This document shows positions 34,855 to 43,594 of a stretch of 64,000 nucleotides of DNA, in pieces. The stretch spans positions 1-64,000 of the forward strand of contig NZ_JAMYJR010000032.1 of assembly GCF_024137025.1 (NCBI RefSeq). The letters are read 5' to 3'. Below the pieces are notes generated by a model. That model ran no database searches and had not been told where the DNA came from. It saw only the letters and a list, made by a program, of their open reading frames with translations. The translations under genes were made by a program, and so were the position numbers. The stretch comes from Paractinoplanes aksuensis (lineage in GTDB: Bacteria > Actinomycetota > Actinomycetes > Mycobacteriales > Micromonosporaceae). Each line of letters begins with the position of its first letter. The first letter of the stretch is position 1.

Positions 34855-35221
34855 CGCGCGCCCCTCGCAGCTGCTCCTCGATCGCCCGCCCCGCCGCCGA
34901 CGCCGGCCCCAGGGTGTCGTCGATGATCTCTTTGCTGAGCACGGCCACCTTGCGCCGCGCGCTACCCAGCGCGGTCATCACGGCCCGCGAGACGGCCTCC
35001 GGCGCGACCCGCTGGATCCGCTCGGTGAAGCGAACATCGAGCACATGCCCACTCGAATCGACGGTCACCTCGACCAGCCCGTTGCCGTCGACCGCAGTGA
35101 TCCGCAGGTCACCGAGCCGATCGGCCATGGCCTGGGTGGCCGCGGCGGCCCGATCGACACGCCCCTTCCAGTCCCGCAGATACTCACGGGAACTGTCCGG
35201 GTCCAGCAGAGGCTCGGTCAT
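34847..35221 (-). CDS. YbaB/EbfC-family protein
   Basis: About 124 residues with the YbaB pattern: an N-terminal helix (LRDWKGRVDRAAAATQAMADRL), a strand pair (RITAVDGNGLVEVTVDSSGHVLDVRF) and a helix (APEAVSRAVMTALGSARRKVAVLSKEI). Housekeeping YbaB binds DNA next to dnaX/recR; copies like this one open type VII cassettes in actinomycetes and are of unknown function. Overlaps the EspC-like gene. Confidence 0.8.
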   Translation of the reverse strand: MTEPLLDPDSSREYLRDWKGRVDRAAAATQAMADRLGDLRITAVDGNGLVEVTVDSSGHVLDVRFTERIQRVAPEAVSRAVMTALGSARRKVAVLSKEIIDDTLGPASAAGRAIEEQLRGARDE

Positions 35222-35247
35222 CGTTTCTTTCTACCGCGCCCCGTCAA

Positions 35248-35592
35248 TCATCGACGCCCGTGTTCTTCCTCGGCCTGATCAATGGCGGCGTGGATCCACC
35301 GGACCAGCTCGCGAAGATGGACGGCCGCGCCGCTGTCGGTCGGATCGTGGTCGAGGGAGCGGCCACCGTCGACCGAGACCAGGCGGAACAGCCTCCCCGG
35401 AGGGAGGTCGTCGGCCAGGACCGCCACGAGGGCCGCCACCACCGCGGGGGCGGGAGCCGCCGCCGGTTGGCGGGTCCGGAGGGCCGCCGCCGGGACTTCG
35501 GGGACGGGTCGGCAGGTCGGTCCGTTCATCGGCGCAGGTGATCGGGTCGCGGGTAGCGTAACAACAGATCGCAATCGATCCGTGTCCGGCAT
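35248..35592 (-). CDS. Hypothetical small protein
   Basis: About 114 residues, or 94 if translation begins at the internal ATG at 35529 (MNGPTCRPVPEV), which looks more natural. A Pro/Ala-rich first half is followed by AVVAALVAVLADDLPPGRLFRLVSVDGG and a final helix (HLRELVRWIHAAIDQAEEEHG). Not recognised. It lies 26 bp upstream of the YbaB-like gene on the same strand and could be the first gene of that cassette. Confidence 0.5.
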   Translation of the reverse strand: MPDTDRLRSVVTLPATRSPAPMNGPTCRPVPEVPAAALRTRQPAAAPAPAVVAALVAVLADDLPPGRLFRLVSVDGGRSLDHDPTDSGAAVHLRELVRWIHAAIDQAEEEHGRR

Positions 35593-35817
35593 TGTGGATC
35601 TTTCGGGGTGGGCAGCGGCGGAATGCGATCAGGGAAGCAAGGCGGAGAGAGGGTCGGAAAGACGACGTGACTGGGACGCGCGTCACGGCAATCAGCCGTT
35701 CGGCGAGAAAAGGGTCACATCTGCGCTATGGCGCCCGGCGGGGGTGATTCGTAGGCTGTTGAACGACATGCGGCGCCGGGTGGGAAAGGGTTGAGAACAC
35801 TGACCACCGCGGGGCGC

Positions 35818-36762
35818 ATGATCGTGGCGGATGTTCCGGTTGATCGGGTTGTCTCGCTGCCCGATGTCGATATTGATGAACTCGCCCATTGTCTTGCCGC
35901 TGAGCATGGTGAATTGGCGCCGCTGGTGAGCCGGACTCCGGTTATCGGCGCTGGGCCGGGTGCTTTCGCCGAGGCTGCGGTGGCCGAGTTGGAACGCGCG
36001 GCCGTCGGGCTGCTGCCGGCCTGGCTGCCCGGAGTGGGTGAGAGCCGGCCCGACCTCGGCGGTCTCGCCGCGGCCCGTCTGCTTGCCGCCGAGGTCGCCC
36101 GCACGAGCCGCTATCCGCGTGCATTCCTCACCGACCTCGCCGTGCTGGCGCTCACCGGCCGCCGTCCACTCCGGTTGCCGCCGCTGCGGATCCGTGCGCG
36201 CGAGCTGACCCGCCTGGTCGCGCAGGCGTTCGGCCGCCGTCGCACTGTGCTGCTGGTCGGTGGCGTGGGCGGCGACGACGTGGTAGCGGGCGCGGAATGG
36301 CTGGTCAGCAATGGTGGACCGGCCGTGTGGTTGCTGGGGGCGGGGAACGACCGGGTGCCGGTCGTACGGCTGGGAAGACCAGGACGCGGCAGTGTGGCCG
36401 AGGCCGGCCGTCCCCATCCGGCGAGCGCGGTCGAAGCCGCCCTCGAAGCGGCGCTGGCCCGGGAGTCGTGGGCGAGTGGACGACGCTGGAATCAGGACTA
36501 CCGGTCGAATGAGCTCACCCCGCCCGTACGGCTGGATCTCTGGTGGCCCGCGGAACGGTGCGTGGTCGAGATCGACGGGCCGGAACACTGCCGGCCCGAC
36601 CGCTATGAACTCGACCGGCGGCGCGATGTGCGACTGACTTTGGACGGTTATGCCGTTCTGCGTTTCACCAATGCTCGAATCGTTCACGATGTCGGCGCCG
36701 TGGTCCACGAGATCGGCACCTTTGTGCGGGCCCAGCGACGCGACACAACGGAAGGACAATAG
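35818..36762 (+). CDS. DUF559/Vsr-like PD-(D/E)XK endonuclease domain protein
   Basis: About 314 residues from the ATG at 35818; a TTG at 35791 would add nine codons. The C-terminal 90 residues show a Vsr/DUF559 restriction-endonuclease fold: WNQDYRSNELTPPVRLDLWWP, then CVVEIDGPEH (Asp near 239 and Glu-x-Asp near 248-250 are the likely metal ligands), and DLDRRRDVRL-like DRRRDVRLTLDGYAVLRFTNARI at the end. The N-terminal two thirds are not recognised; RRTVLLVGGVGGDDVVAGAEWL might be a Rossmann-like unit. First gene of a plus-strand operon with the wHTH-like and dual-ATPase genes (2-bp gap, then 1-bp overlap). The 198 bp upstream, shared with the divergent cassette, are less GC-rich than the flanks. 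Confidence 0.72.
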   Translation: MIVADVPVDRVVSLPDVDIDELAHCLAAEHGELAPLVSRTPVIGAGPGAFAEAAVAELERAAVGLLPAWLPGVGESRPDLGGLAAARLLAAEVARTSRYPRAFLTDLAVLALTGRRPLRLPPLRIRARELTRLVAQAFGRRRTVLLVGGVGGDDVVAGAEWLVSNGGPAVWLLGAGNDRVPVVRLGRPGRGSVAEAGRPHPASAVEAALEAALARESWASGRRWNQDYRSNELTPPVRLDLWWPAERCVVEIDGPEHCRPDRYELDRRRDVRLTLDGYAVLRFTNARIVHDVGAVVHEIGTFVRAQRRDTTEGQ

Positions 36763-36764
36763 CT

Positions 36765-37394
36765 ATGGCCGGCGATGACCTGACCCCGTCCGAGGGCGCG
36801 ATCCTGATGGTGCTGATGGTCGAGGCCCGCGAGGTGCTGAACACCGAGCTCAAAGCGAAATACGGTCTCGACGTACGCAAGGAGCAGCGCGACAAACTCG
36901 CCCGCCTGCACTACGTGTCGAGTCGTCGCAGCGGTCGCACGGTCGCGATTCAGCTCGACGACAAGGGCTGGGTGCGGATGCAGAGCGACTTCGATTTCAA
37001 GGCGCGCGGCGCGGCGGCGGTGGGCGCGGCCCTCACCGCCCTGCACGCCCATCTGCGTGATCGCGTCCTGCAGCGCAGCGGGGCCGCGAATTTGACGGAA
37101 CTGTTTGCCCGGACCGAGATGCGCGCGGTGGCCGGTGATATCGGTCCGCGGGTGGTCAGCGCCTATCACGCGCTGGCGAACGAACCGGGGGCGTGGGTGA
37201 GCCTGCGCCGGTTGCGCCCGTTCTTCGCGGACGTGCCGCGCGATCGTGTGGACGAGGTCCTGCGCGAACTCAGCGACCGGGGCGAGGCCAACATCGTGCC
37301 GGAATCGAACCAGAAAACGCTGACCGCGGCCGACCACGAGGCGGCCCTGCGTCTCGGTGGTCAGCAGAACCATCTGCTGGCGATCGGTGTGTGA
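36765..37394 (+). CDS. Protein with two winged-helix-like regions, partner of the dual ATPase
   Basis: About 209 residues with no family I can name. Residues 5-75 (LTPSEGAILMVLMVEAREVLNTELKAKYGLDVRKEQRDKLARLHYVSSRRSGRTVAIQLDDKG in part) read like a winged helix with a basic wing. Residues 140-209 (WVSLRRLRPFFADVPRDRVDEVLRELSDRGEANIV) look like a second one. Between them is an Ala-rich helical linker. This suggests DNA binding or a structural platform for the ATPase. GGAAGGA precedes the ATG, and its TGA overlaps the ATPase ATG. Confidence 0.68.
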   Translation: MAGDDLTPSEGAILMVLMVEAREVLNTELKAKYGLDVRKEQRDKLARLHYVSSRRSGRTVAIQLDDKGWVRMQSDFDFKARGAAAVGAALTALHAHLRDRVLQRSGAANLTELFARTEMRAVAGDIGPRVVSAYHALANEPGAWVSLRRLRPFFADVPRDRVDEVLRELSDRGEANIVPESNQKTLTAADHEAALRLGGQQNHLLAIGV

Positions 37395-40300
37395 TGAACG
37401 AGGCGGAACAGAAGGCCCTGGAGTCGCTCCGGTTCGACTGGGCGCCGGTGCCCGATGACATCTGGCGGCCGTTGCCTTTCCACGTCGACGGTCTGCACCT
37501 TCCGGCCCTGCGGGCCATCTCCGACGGCGTGCGGGAGGCGGAAAGGAGTCAGTCGGCCAGCCCGATCGGATTGGTGATGCAGGGCCATCGCGGTTCGGGC
37601 AAGACGCATCTGCTCGGCCGGGTGCGGGAGCAGGTGCACGAGCAGGGCGGCTATTTCTTCCTGGTCGGGCTGCTCGACGCGGGCAGCTTCTGGGACAGCG
37701 TGCGGATAGCGATGCTCGACGGCCTGGCCCGGCCCATCCCGGGCACCGGCGACACCCAGCTCACCCTGTTGCTGCGGCGGTTGTCGGAAAGGGTGGGTGC
37801 GCCGCGACGGTCCCGCCGGGCTTTCATGGGCCAGACCGATCTGACCCGGGAGGACGTCGACGCGTTCATCAAAGGACTCGGCGACTTCGACCGGCAGGTC
37901 GCCCACTCGAGTCAGGAGACCGCGCGGGCCCTGGCCCTCCGGGCGTCGGAGAACGTCGAGCATCGCGATTTGGCCGACAATTATTTCAACTCGGGCGAGG
38001 AGAACGAGCCGGGCGAGCGGCATTCCTGGGGCATGCGTCGCGCGCCCCGGTCGGCGCAGCAGATCGTGCAGGATCTCTCGTGGTTGCTGGCTCTCACCGG
38101 ACCGTCGGTCATTGCCATCGATCAGATCGACACCCTCGTGGCCCAGGTCGCTCTGCAGGGTGACGCGGCGGCGCCGTACGTCGAGCCCGAGCAGGCGCTG
38201 ATGCTGGCCCGCATGGCGGACGGCCTGATGATGCTGCGGCAGATCACGCGTCGCACTCTGACCGTCATCGCCTGCATTCCGACGTCATGGACGATCATCA
38301 AGACCACGGCGGCCGACACGGTGGCCGACCGGTTCCGGCAGACGCCCCAGCTCATGCGCATCAACGACGACGACCTGGCCCGGGCCATCATCGAGAAGCG
38401 ATTCCGGATGCGCTATGCCGAGATCGGGTTCGAGCCGCCGTTCCCGACGTGGCCGGTCGCGCCGAAGGCGTTCGAAAAGGCCGGCCGCTTCACGCCGAGG
38501 CAACTGCTGAGGGCGATCGACGACCATGTCCGCGGATGCCTCGAGAACGAGGAAATCCGCGTTCTCGACCAACTGGACGAGCCGTCAGCCGAAAGGCAAC
38601 CGGCAAAACCGGACGTCCCGGTCGGCGACTTCGAGAGGTACGACCGGAGGTTCGCCGAGCTGAAAGGAAAGGCGGACGTCGTCCGGCCGCTCGCGCGCGA
38701 GACCGAGGACCAAGCCATGCCCGCGTTGCTGGCGGCCGGGCTCACGGCCTGGGCCCTCGAGCGCGGCGACGACGGTGACGCGTTCAGCGTCGATTCGCCC
38801 CCGAGCAACGACCCGCCGCTGCACGCCCGGCTGCGCCTGACCCTTAACGAGCAGACGGAGGACCAGGCGCACTGGGCCTTCCGGGCGATCAGCGACCAGC
38901 ACCATCCCACTGCGGTGCTCTCCCGGATCCGGAAGGCGTCAGTGGCGGCGGCGATCGCCGCGGGCACTCCGAAGCGGCGGCTCGTGCTGTTGCGCAACGC
39001 CAAGTGGTCGAGTGGCGCGGCTACGAAGGCAGCGGTCGCCTCGTTCGAGGCTGCAGGTGTTCTGACGCTGGCCCTGAGCGAGGCCGATTTGCGTACGATG
39101 TCGGCCCTGCAGATGATGCTGGCCGAGACCACGATGGACCTGCGCGGCTGGCTCGCCGAACGCCGTCCGGCGCACGGACTCGGGTTCCTGCAGCTAGTTT
39201 TGTCTGATGTGGACACAACGGAAACTGTTGCCACAGCGAAGAAACCCGAACCTGAACCTGAATCCGAAACTGGGCCCGCCTTCACTGTCGGCTACGACTA
39301 TGCCGACGGGGCCGCGGCGCGGCTGCCGCTCGAGGCGTTGCGCAAGCACGCGACCATCTTCGCGGGCTCCGGCTCGGGCAAGACGGTGCTGATCCGGCGC
39401 ATCGTCGAGGAGTGCGCGCTGCAGGGCGTGTCGGCGATCGTGCTCGACCCCAACAACGACCTGGCCCGGCTCGGTGAGGCCTGGCCGTCACCGCCGCCGC
39501 AGTGGGGCCCGGGCGACGCCGCCAAGGCCACCGACTACCTGGCCAACACCGATGTGGTCGTGTGGACGCCGCGGCGCGCGTCCGGCCGTCCGCTCAGTTT
39601 CCAGCCGCTGCCCGACTTCCGCAGCGTGCGCGACGACGAGGACGAGTTCCACGAGGCGGTCGAGGCGGCGGTCGCGTCGCTGACGCCGCGGGCCGGGCTC
39701 ACCGGTCGTACAAATAGAACGCAGTTGGGTCTGGCGGTTCTGCGCAAGGCGGTCGAGCATTACGGGCGGCGGGGCGGCAGCCGGCTGCAGGGGTTGATCG
39801 ACACGTTGGGCAACCTGCCCGACGGGCTCATCGACATCGACGACGCCGACAGGATCGGGCTGGCGCTGTCGCAGACGCTGACCGCGGCGATGGTCAACGA
39901 TCCGCTGTTCGGCGGGCACGGCACCCCCATGGATCCGGGGCTGCTGCTCACCCCGGCGGCGGGCCGGCGCGCCCGGATCTCGGTGGTCAGCCTGGTCGGT
40001 CTGCCCTCGGACGACGTACGGCAAAGCTTTGTCAATCAGTTGCAGATGGCGCTGTTCGCCTGGATCAAGAAGAATCCGGCCGGCGACCGCCCGCTGCTCG
40101 GCCTGCTGATCATGGATGAGGCCCAGACGTTCGCCCCGTCCGGCGCGATGACGGCCTGCACCCAGAGCACGCTGGCGCTGGCCGCGCAGGCCCGGAAGTA
40201 CGGCCTGGGTCTGGTCTTCGCCACCCAGGCGCCGAAGGGGCTGCACAACCGCATCCCGGGCAACGCCGCCACCCAGATGTACGGACTGATGAACAGCCCG

Positions 40301-40549
40301 ATCCAGATCGAGGCGGCCCGCGACATGGCCAAGGCCAAGGGCGGCGACGTGCCTGACATCTCCCGGCTCACCACCGGCGAGTTCTACCTGGCGGCCGAGG
40401 GAGTTCCACCCCGCAAGATCCGTACGCCGCTGTCTCTCACGCATCATCCGCGAAGCCCGCTGACGGCCGAGGAGGTGCTGGCCCGGGCCCGCCCAAGTGC
40501 GCATTGCCGAGTTGGTGAAGCGGACCGCCGGTTAGCATCGGGGAAATGA
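37394..40549 (+). CDS. Dual ATPase: ORC/STAND-like AAA domain fused to HerA-like ATPase
   Basis: About 1051 residues. The N-terminal AAA domain has Walker A GHRGSGKT at 64-71, Walker B SVIAIDQID near 240, and LTVIACIPTSWTIIK with a following DRFR as sensor/arginine region. A middle part (about 390-640) contains RRLVLLRNAKWSSGAATKAAVASFEAAGVLTLALSEADL, a unit I associate with large defence ATPases. The C-terminal domain is HerA/FtsK-like: Walker A GSGSGKT near 657-663, VLDPNNDLARL, Walker B LLIMDEAQTFAP near 903, QARKYGLGLVFATQAPKG and the closing GEFYL. Such motors translocate DNA and often work with a nuclease. Two complete nucleotide sites in one chain is unusual. ATPase end and methyltransferase start overlap (ATGA). 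Confidence 0.8.
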   Translation: MNEAEQKALESLRFDWAPVPDDIWRPLPFHVDGLHLPALRAISDGVREAERSQSASPIGLVMQGHRGSGKTHLLGRVREQVHEQGGYFFLVGLLDAGSFWDSVRIAMLDGLARPIPGTGDTQLTLLLRRLSERVGAPRRSRRAFMGQTDLTREDVDAFIKGLGDFDRQVAHSSQETARALALRASENVEHRDLADNYFNSGEENEPGERHSWGMRRAPRSAQQIVQDLSWLLALTGPSVIAIDQIDTLVAQVALQGDAAAPYVEPEQALMLARMADGLMMLRQITRRTLTVIACIPTSWTIIKTTAADTVADRFRQTPQLMRINDDDLARAIIEKRFRMRYAEIGFEPPFPTWPVAPKAFEKAGRFTPRQLLRAIDDHVRGCLENEEIRVLDQLDEPSAERQPAKPDVPVGDFERYDRRFAELKGKADVVRPLARETEDQAMPALLAAGLTAWALERGDDGDAFSVDSPPSNDPPLHARLRLTLNEQTEDQAHWAFRAISDQHHPTAVLSRIRKASVAAAIAAGTPKRRLVLLRNAKWSSGAATKAAVASFEAAGVLTLALSEADLRTMSALQMMLAETTMDLRGWLAERRPAHGLGFLQLVLSDVDTTETVATAKKPEPEPESETGPAFTVGYDYADGAAARLPLEALRKHATIFAGSGSGKTVLIRRIVEECALQGVSAIVLDPNNDLARLGEAWPSPPPQWGPGDAAKATDYLANTDVVVWTPRRASGRPLSFQPLPDFRSVRDDEDEFHEAVEAAVASLTPRAGLTGRTNRTQLGLAVLRKAVEHYGRRGGSRLQGLIDTLGNLPDGLIDIDDADRIGLALSQTLTAAMVNDPLFGGHGTPMDPGLLLTPAAGRRARISVVSLVGLPSDDVRQSFVNQLQMALFAWIKKNPAGDRPLLGLLIMDEAQTFAPSGAMTACTQSTLALAAQARKYGLGLVFATQAPKGLHNRIPGNAATQMYGLMNSPIQIEAARDMAKAKGGDVPDISRLTTGEFYLAAEGVPPRKIRTPLSLTHHPRSPLTAEEVLARARPSAHCRVGEADRRLASGK

Positions 40550-41136
40550 GTGATCAGAACGGCTGGCTGAAGCTGCTCGACGAGAATCCCCAGCATTCGC
40601 AGTGGTACATCGACCGGTTCCGGACGATGGCCGAGGCCGGCGCCGACCTGGCCGGTGAGGCGCGATTCGTCGACGCGATGCTGGGGCGTGGGGCCCGGGT
40701 GCTCGACGCCGGTTGCGGCACGGGGCGGCTCGGCGGTCATCTGGCCGCGGCGGGGCACGAGGTGGTCGGGATCGACCTCGACCCGGCGCTGATCGCGGAG
40801 GCGCAGGCGAACCACCCGGGCGCTCAATGGCTGGTCGGGGATCTCAGCGAGCTCGATCTGCCCGGCCGTTTCGACGTCGTCGTCAGCGCCGGCAATGTCA
40901 TGACCTTCGTGGCGCCCAGCACCCGCGTCGAGATTCTGCGCCGGTGCGGGCGCCACCTGGGTGAGGGCGGGCGCCTGGTCGTCGGGTTCGGCTCGGGGCG
41001 AGGGTACGACTTCGACGACTTCCTGGCCGACGCCGCGTCCGCGGGCCTGACCAGCGACCTTCTGCTGGCGACGTGGGACCTGCGCCCGTTCGCGCCCGAG
41101 GCCGACTTCCTGGTCGCTGTTTTGCGCATCGCGTAA
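40546..41136 (+). CDS. Class I SAM-dependent methyltransferase
   Basis: About 196 residues: ARVLDAGCGTGRLGGHLAAAGHEVVGIDLDPALIAEA is motif I plus the acidic loop, and FDVVVSAGNVMTF is the motif IV region. There is no DPPY/NPPY catalytic motif of DNA adenine or N4-cytosine methylases, nor a PC motif, so it is more likely a small-molecule enzyme. Translationally coupled to the dual ATPase by a 4-bp overlap, which may be functional or only positional. Confidence 0.82.
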   Translation: MSDQNGWLKLLDENPQHSQWYIDRFRTMAEAGADLAGEARFVDAMLGRGARVLDAGCGTGRLGGHLAAAGHEVVGIDLDPALIAEAQANHPGAQWLVGDLSELDLPGRFDVVVSAGNVMTFVAPSTRVEILRRCGRHLGEGGRLVVGFGSGRGYDFDDFLADAASAGLTSDLLLATWDLRPFAPEADFLVAVLRIA

Positions 41137-41156
41137 CACCGCGGAAAAATCTCGCC

Positions 41157-41172
41157 GTTCAAACGGTTGCCT
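41157..41172. promoter_or_regulatory. Half-conserved LacI-type operator (upstream copy)
   Basis: GTTCAAACGGTTGCCT matches the left half and centre of the site at 41203 (GTTCAAACGATTGAAC) but only partly its right half. It is 46 bp upstream of the full site, close to four helical turns plus, so it could be an auxiliary operator. Confidence 0.45.
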
Positions 41173-41202
41173 GATCGGTGGCCTGCGTCATAGTCTCGCA
41201 TC

Positions 41203-41218
41203 GTTCAAACGATTGAAC
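41203..41218. promoter_or_regulatory. LacI-family operator before the lyase-ABC operon
   Basis: GTTCAAACGATTGAAC: half-sites GTTCAA and TTGAAC around the centre ACGA. It lies 20 bp upstream of the lyase GTG. The same core TCAAACGATTGA recurs before two other transcription units of this region (48903-48918 and 54869-54884), which makes it the likely target of the LacI protein encoded at 50609. Confidence 0.75.
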
Positions 41219-41238
41219 TGGACGAGAGCGAGCACACC

Positions 41239-42567
41239 GTGGCCTTTGACCTCCTGACCCGGCTCGGCGGTGACGAGCCCATGGCGGCCGTCTTCTCGCA
41301 GGAGCGGGCCGTCACGGACTGGCTGCTGGTCGAGGCCGAGCTGGGCCGGGCGCTGGCCGCGGCGGGCGTGGTCGACCACGCGACCGGCGAGCGCATCGCC
41401 CAGGCGTGCCGGCTCGAGGTGGTCGACCTGCCGCGGCTGTGGGCCGAGTCGGCCAACGTCGGCTACCCGATCTTCCCGCTCGTTCGGATGATCTGCGAGG
41501 CGCTGGAAGACCGCGATGCCGCGTTCGTGCACTACGGCGCGACCACGCAAGACATCATGGACTGTGCCCTCGCCCTGCAGGTCCGCGACGCCGCGAGCCG
41601 TCTGCTCGAGCTGGCCGGCTCGGTCGGCGACGGGCTCGCCGAGCTGGTCGAGGCGCACGCCGGCACCGTGATGGCCGGCCGCACCCACGCCCAGCAGGCC
41701 GTGCCGACCACCTTCGGGGCCAAGATGGCCGTGTTCCTGTCCGAGATGACCCGGCACCGCGCCCGCCTGCTCCGCGCCCGCGACGCGGTGTCGGTCGTGT
41801 CGCTCTTCGGCGCCGGCGGCACCTCGGCTGCCCTGGGCGACACCGCCGATGCCGTACGCACCGAGCTGGCGGCCCGGCTCGGCCTGGCCGACACGGGCCA
41901 GTCCTGGCACGTCGCCCGTGACCGGATCGGCGAGCTCACCCAGTCCGCCGCGCTCGCCTCCGCCTCCTGCGTCCGGCTCGGCCGCGAGGTCGTCGACCTC
42001 TCCCGTACTGAGGTGGGCGAGATCGCCGAGGCCGACGGCATGTACCGCGGGGCCTCGTCGACGATGCCGCAGAAGGCCAACCCGATCTCGTCCGAGCTGG
42101 CCGTCGGGTTCGGCGTGATGGCCGAGACCAACGCCCAGGCCGTGCTGCGGGCCCTCGAGGCCGGCCACGAGCGCGCCGCGGGGGAGTGGCAGGTCGAGTG
42201 GCAGGCCGTGCCGGCCACCCTGACCGCCGCCGCCGGGGCGCTGCGGGCCGCCGCCACCATCGCCAACGGGTTGCGCGTCTTCCCCGAGCGCATGGCGGCC
42301 AACCTCGAGCTCGACGGGGGCCGGCTGATGGCCGAGGCCTACATGATCGCCCTGGCCGCCGCCCTCGGGCGCGACAAAGCACACGAATTGGTGTACGGCG
42401 CGGTCCGGGATTCCCGGTCCGAGGGCTCATCGCTGCGAGACGCCGTGCGCGCCAAGGTCGGGGACGTCACCTGGTCCACGATCGCGGACACCCTTCCCGA
42501 GCCCGCCGCGTACGTCGGCTCGGCCCGCCGAATCTGCGATGCCGCTCTGTCCGAGTGGCGTGCCTGA
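41239..42567 (+). CDS. Fumarase/aspartase-superfamily lyase (CMLE / adenylosuccinate lyase-like)
   Basis: About 442 residues. The superfamily signature GASSTMPQKANPIS is complete, and the other conserved regions are present: VHYGATTQDIMD and MAGRTHAQQAVPTTFG. The match in length and layout is to 3-carboxy-cis,cis-muconate cycloisomerase (PcaB-like) and related enzymes rather than to purine-pathway PurB, and the gene sits in a transport operon, so a catabolic or elimination reaction is likely. Starts at GTG. First gene of the operon with its operator directly upstream. Confidence 0.85.
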   Translation: MAFDLLTRLGGDEPMAAVFSQERAVTDWLLVEAELGRALAAAGVVDHATGERIAQACRLEVVDLPRLWAESANVGYPIFPLVRMICEALEDRDAAFVHYGATTQDIMDCALALQVRDAASRLLELAGSVGDGLAELVEAHAGTVMAGRTHAQQAVPTTFGAKMAVFLSEMTRHRARLLRARDAVSVVSLFGAGGTSAALGDTADAVRTELAARLGLADTGQSWHVARDRIGELTQSAALASASCVRLGREVVDLSRTEVGEIAEADGMYRGASSTMPQKANPISSELAVGFGVMAETNAQAVLRALEAGHERAAGEWQVEWQAVPATLTAAAGALRAAATIANGLRVFPERMAANLELDGGRLMAEAYMIALAAALGRDKAHELVYGAVRDSRSEGSSLRDAVRAKVGDVTWSTIADTLPEPAAYVGSARRICDAALSEWRA

Positions 42568-42601
42568 CCCTCTCCCTCACCGTCTTCACAGGAGTTTCCA
42601 C

Positions 42602-43594
42602 ATGAAATTGACCCGGAGCCTGGCCGCCACCGCCGGCCTGAGCCTTCTGCTGGCCGGCATCGCCGCCTGCGACACCGAGTCCCCGTCCGAGTCGACCGCG
42701 GCCGGCGCGTCCGCGCCGGCCAAGCAGCTCACCTTCGGCCTGGCCAACCAGCAGGAATCGGTGACCTTCCCGGCCGCGCTGGCCAAGGGGGCCAAGGCCA
42801 AGGCCGACGAGCTCGGCATCAAGCTGGTGGCCCTCGACTCCCAGGGCGACCAGCAGAAGCAGGCCAGCCAGATGCAAGACCTCATCGCCCAGAAGGTCGA
42901 CGGCATCCTGCTCGTGCCGCTCTCGCCCGGCCCCGGCCAGGCGCTGGTCGACCAGGCGGCCGCGGCCAACATCCCGGTCGGCACCGTGCACGGCTACGTC
43001 GGCGCCAACCGCGACGTCGAGAGCCCGTACGACAAGCTGAAGTTCATCGTCACCGAGAACGAGCGCGGCGCCGGCCAGACCGCCGGCGACCTGGCGGTCA
43101 AAGAGGTGCCGGGCGGCAAGGTAGCGGTGATCACCGGCGCTCCCGGCTTCGACGAGAACACCACTCGGGTCGAGAAGTTCAAGGCCGCGCTCGACGCCAA
43201 GGGCGGCTACCAGATCGTCGCCACCCAGCCCGGCGGCTGGACCAAGCAGGACGGGCAGTCGGCCTGCCAGAACATCCTGGCCGCCACGCCCGACCTGGCC
43301 CTGATCTACGCGATCAGCGACGACATGGCGGTCGGCTGCGCGGCCGCGGTCAAGTCGGCCAACTCCAAGGCCAAGATCATCGGTGTCGGTGGTTCCGAGG
43401 CCGGCATCGCTGCGGTCAAGGACGGCACGCTGGTCGGCACGGTCTGCTACAAGCCGTACGACTCGGGCGAGATGGCCGTCCAGCTGCTGCACGACGCGGT
43501 CACCGGCAAGCTCTCGGGCGCCCCGAAGACCACGTTCTACGACACCCCGGGCGTCACCAAGGCCAACGTCGACTCGTGCACGCCGCAATGGTGA
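42602..43594 (+). CDS. Sugar-type ABC transporter substrate-binding lipoprotein
   Basis: About 330 residues; signal with lipobox (SLLLAGIAACDTE), then a Peripla_BP_4 fold: LTFGLANQQESVTFPAALAKGAKAKADELGI, QKVDGILLVPLSPGPGQALVDQAA, KVAVITGAPGFDENTTR, CQNILAATPDLALIYAISDDMAVG. Type I ribose-like binding protein. CAGGAG lies 8 bases before the ATG. Substrate unknown; the neighbouring lyase suggests an acid sugar, polyol or aromatic-derived compound. Confidence 0.9.
   Translation: MKLTRSLAATAGLSLLLAGIAACDTESPSESTAAGASAPAKQLTFGLANQQESVTFPAALAKGAKAKADELGIKLVALDSQGDQQKQASQMQDLIAQKVDGILLVPLSPGPGQALVDQAAAANIPVGTVHGYVGANRDVESPYDKLKFIVTENERGAGQTAGDLAVKEVPGGKVAVITGAPGFDENTTRVEKFKAALDAKGGYQIVATQPGGWTKQDGQSACQNILAATPDLALIYAISDDMAVGCAAAVKSANSKAKIIGVGGSEAGIAAVKDGTLVGTVCYKPYDSGEMAVQLLHDAVTGKLSGAPKTTFYDTPGVTKANVDSCTPQW

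Noticed and set aside
40546-41136. Methyltransferase as the modification partner of the nuclease in the HerA operon
   Set aside because: No DPPY, NPPY or PC-type catalytic motif of DNA methylases; motif I and size fit a small-molecule methyltransferase. Kept only as a coupled gene.
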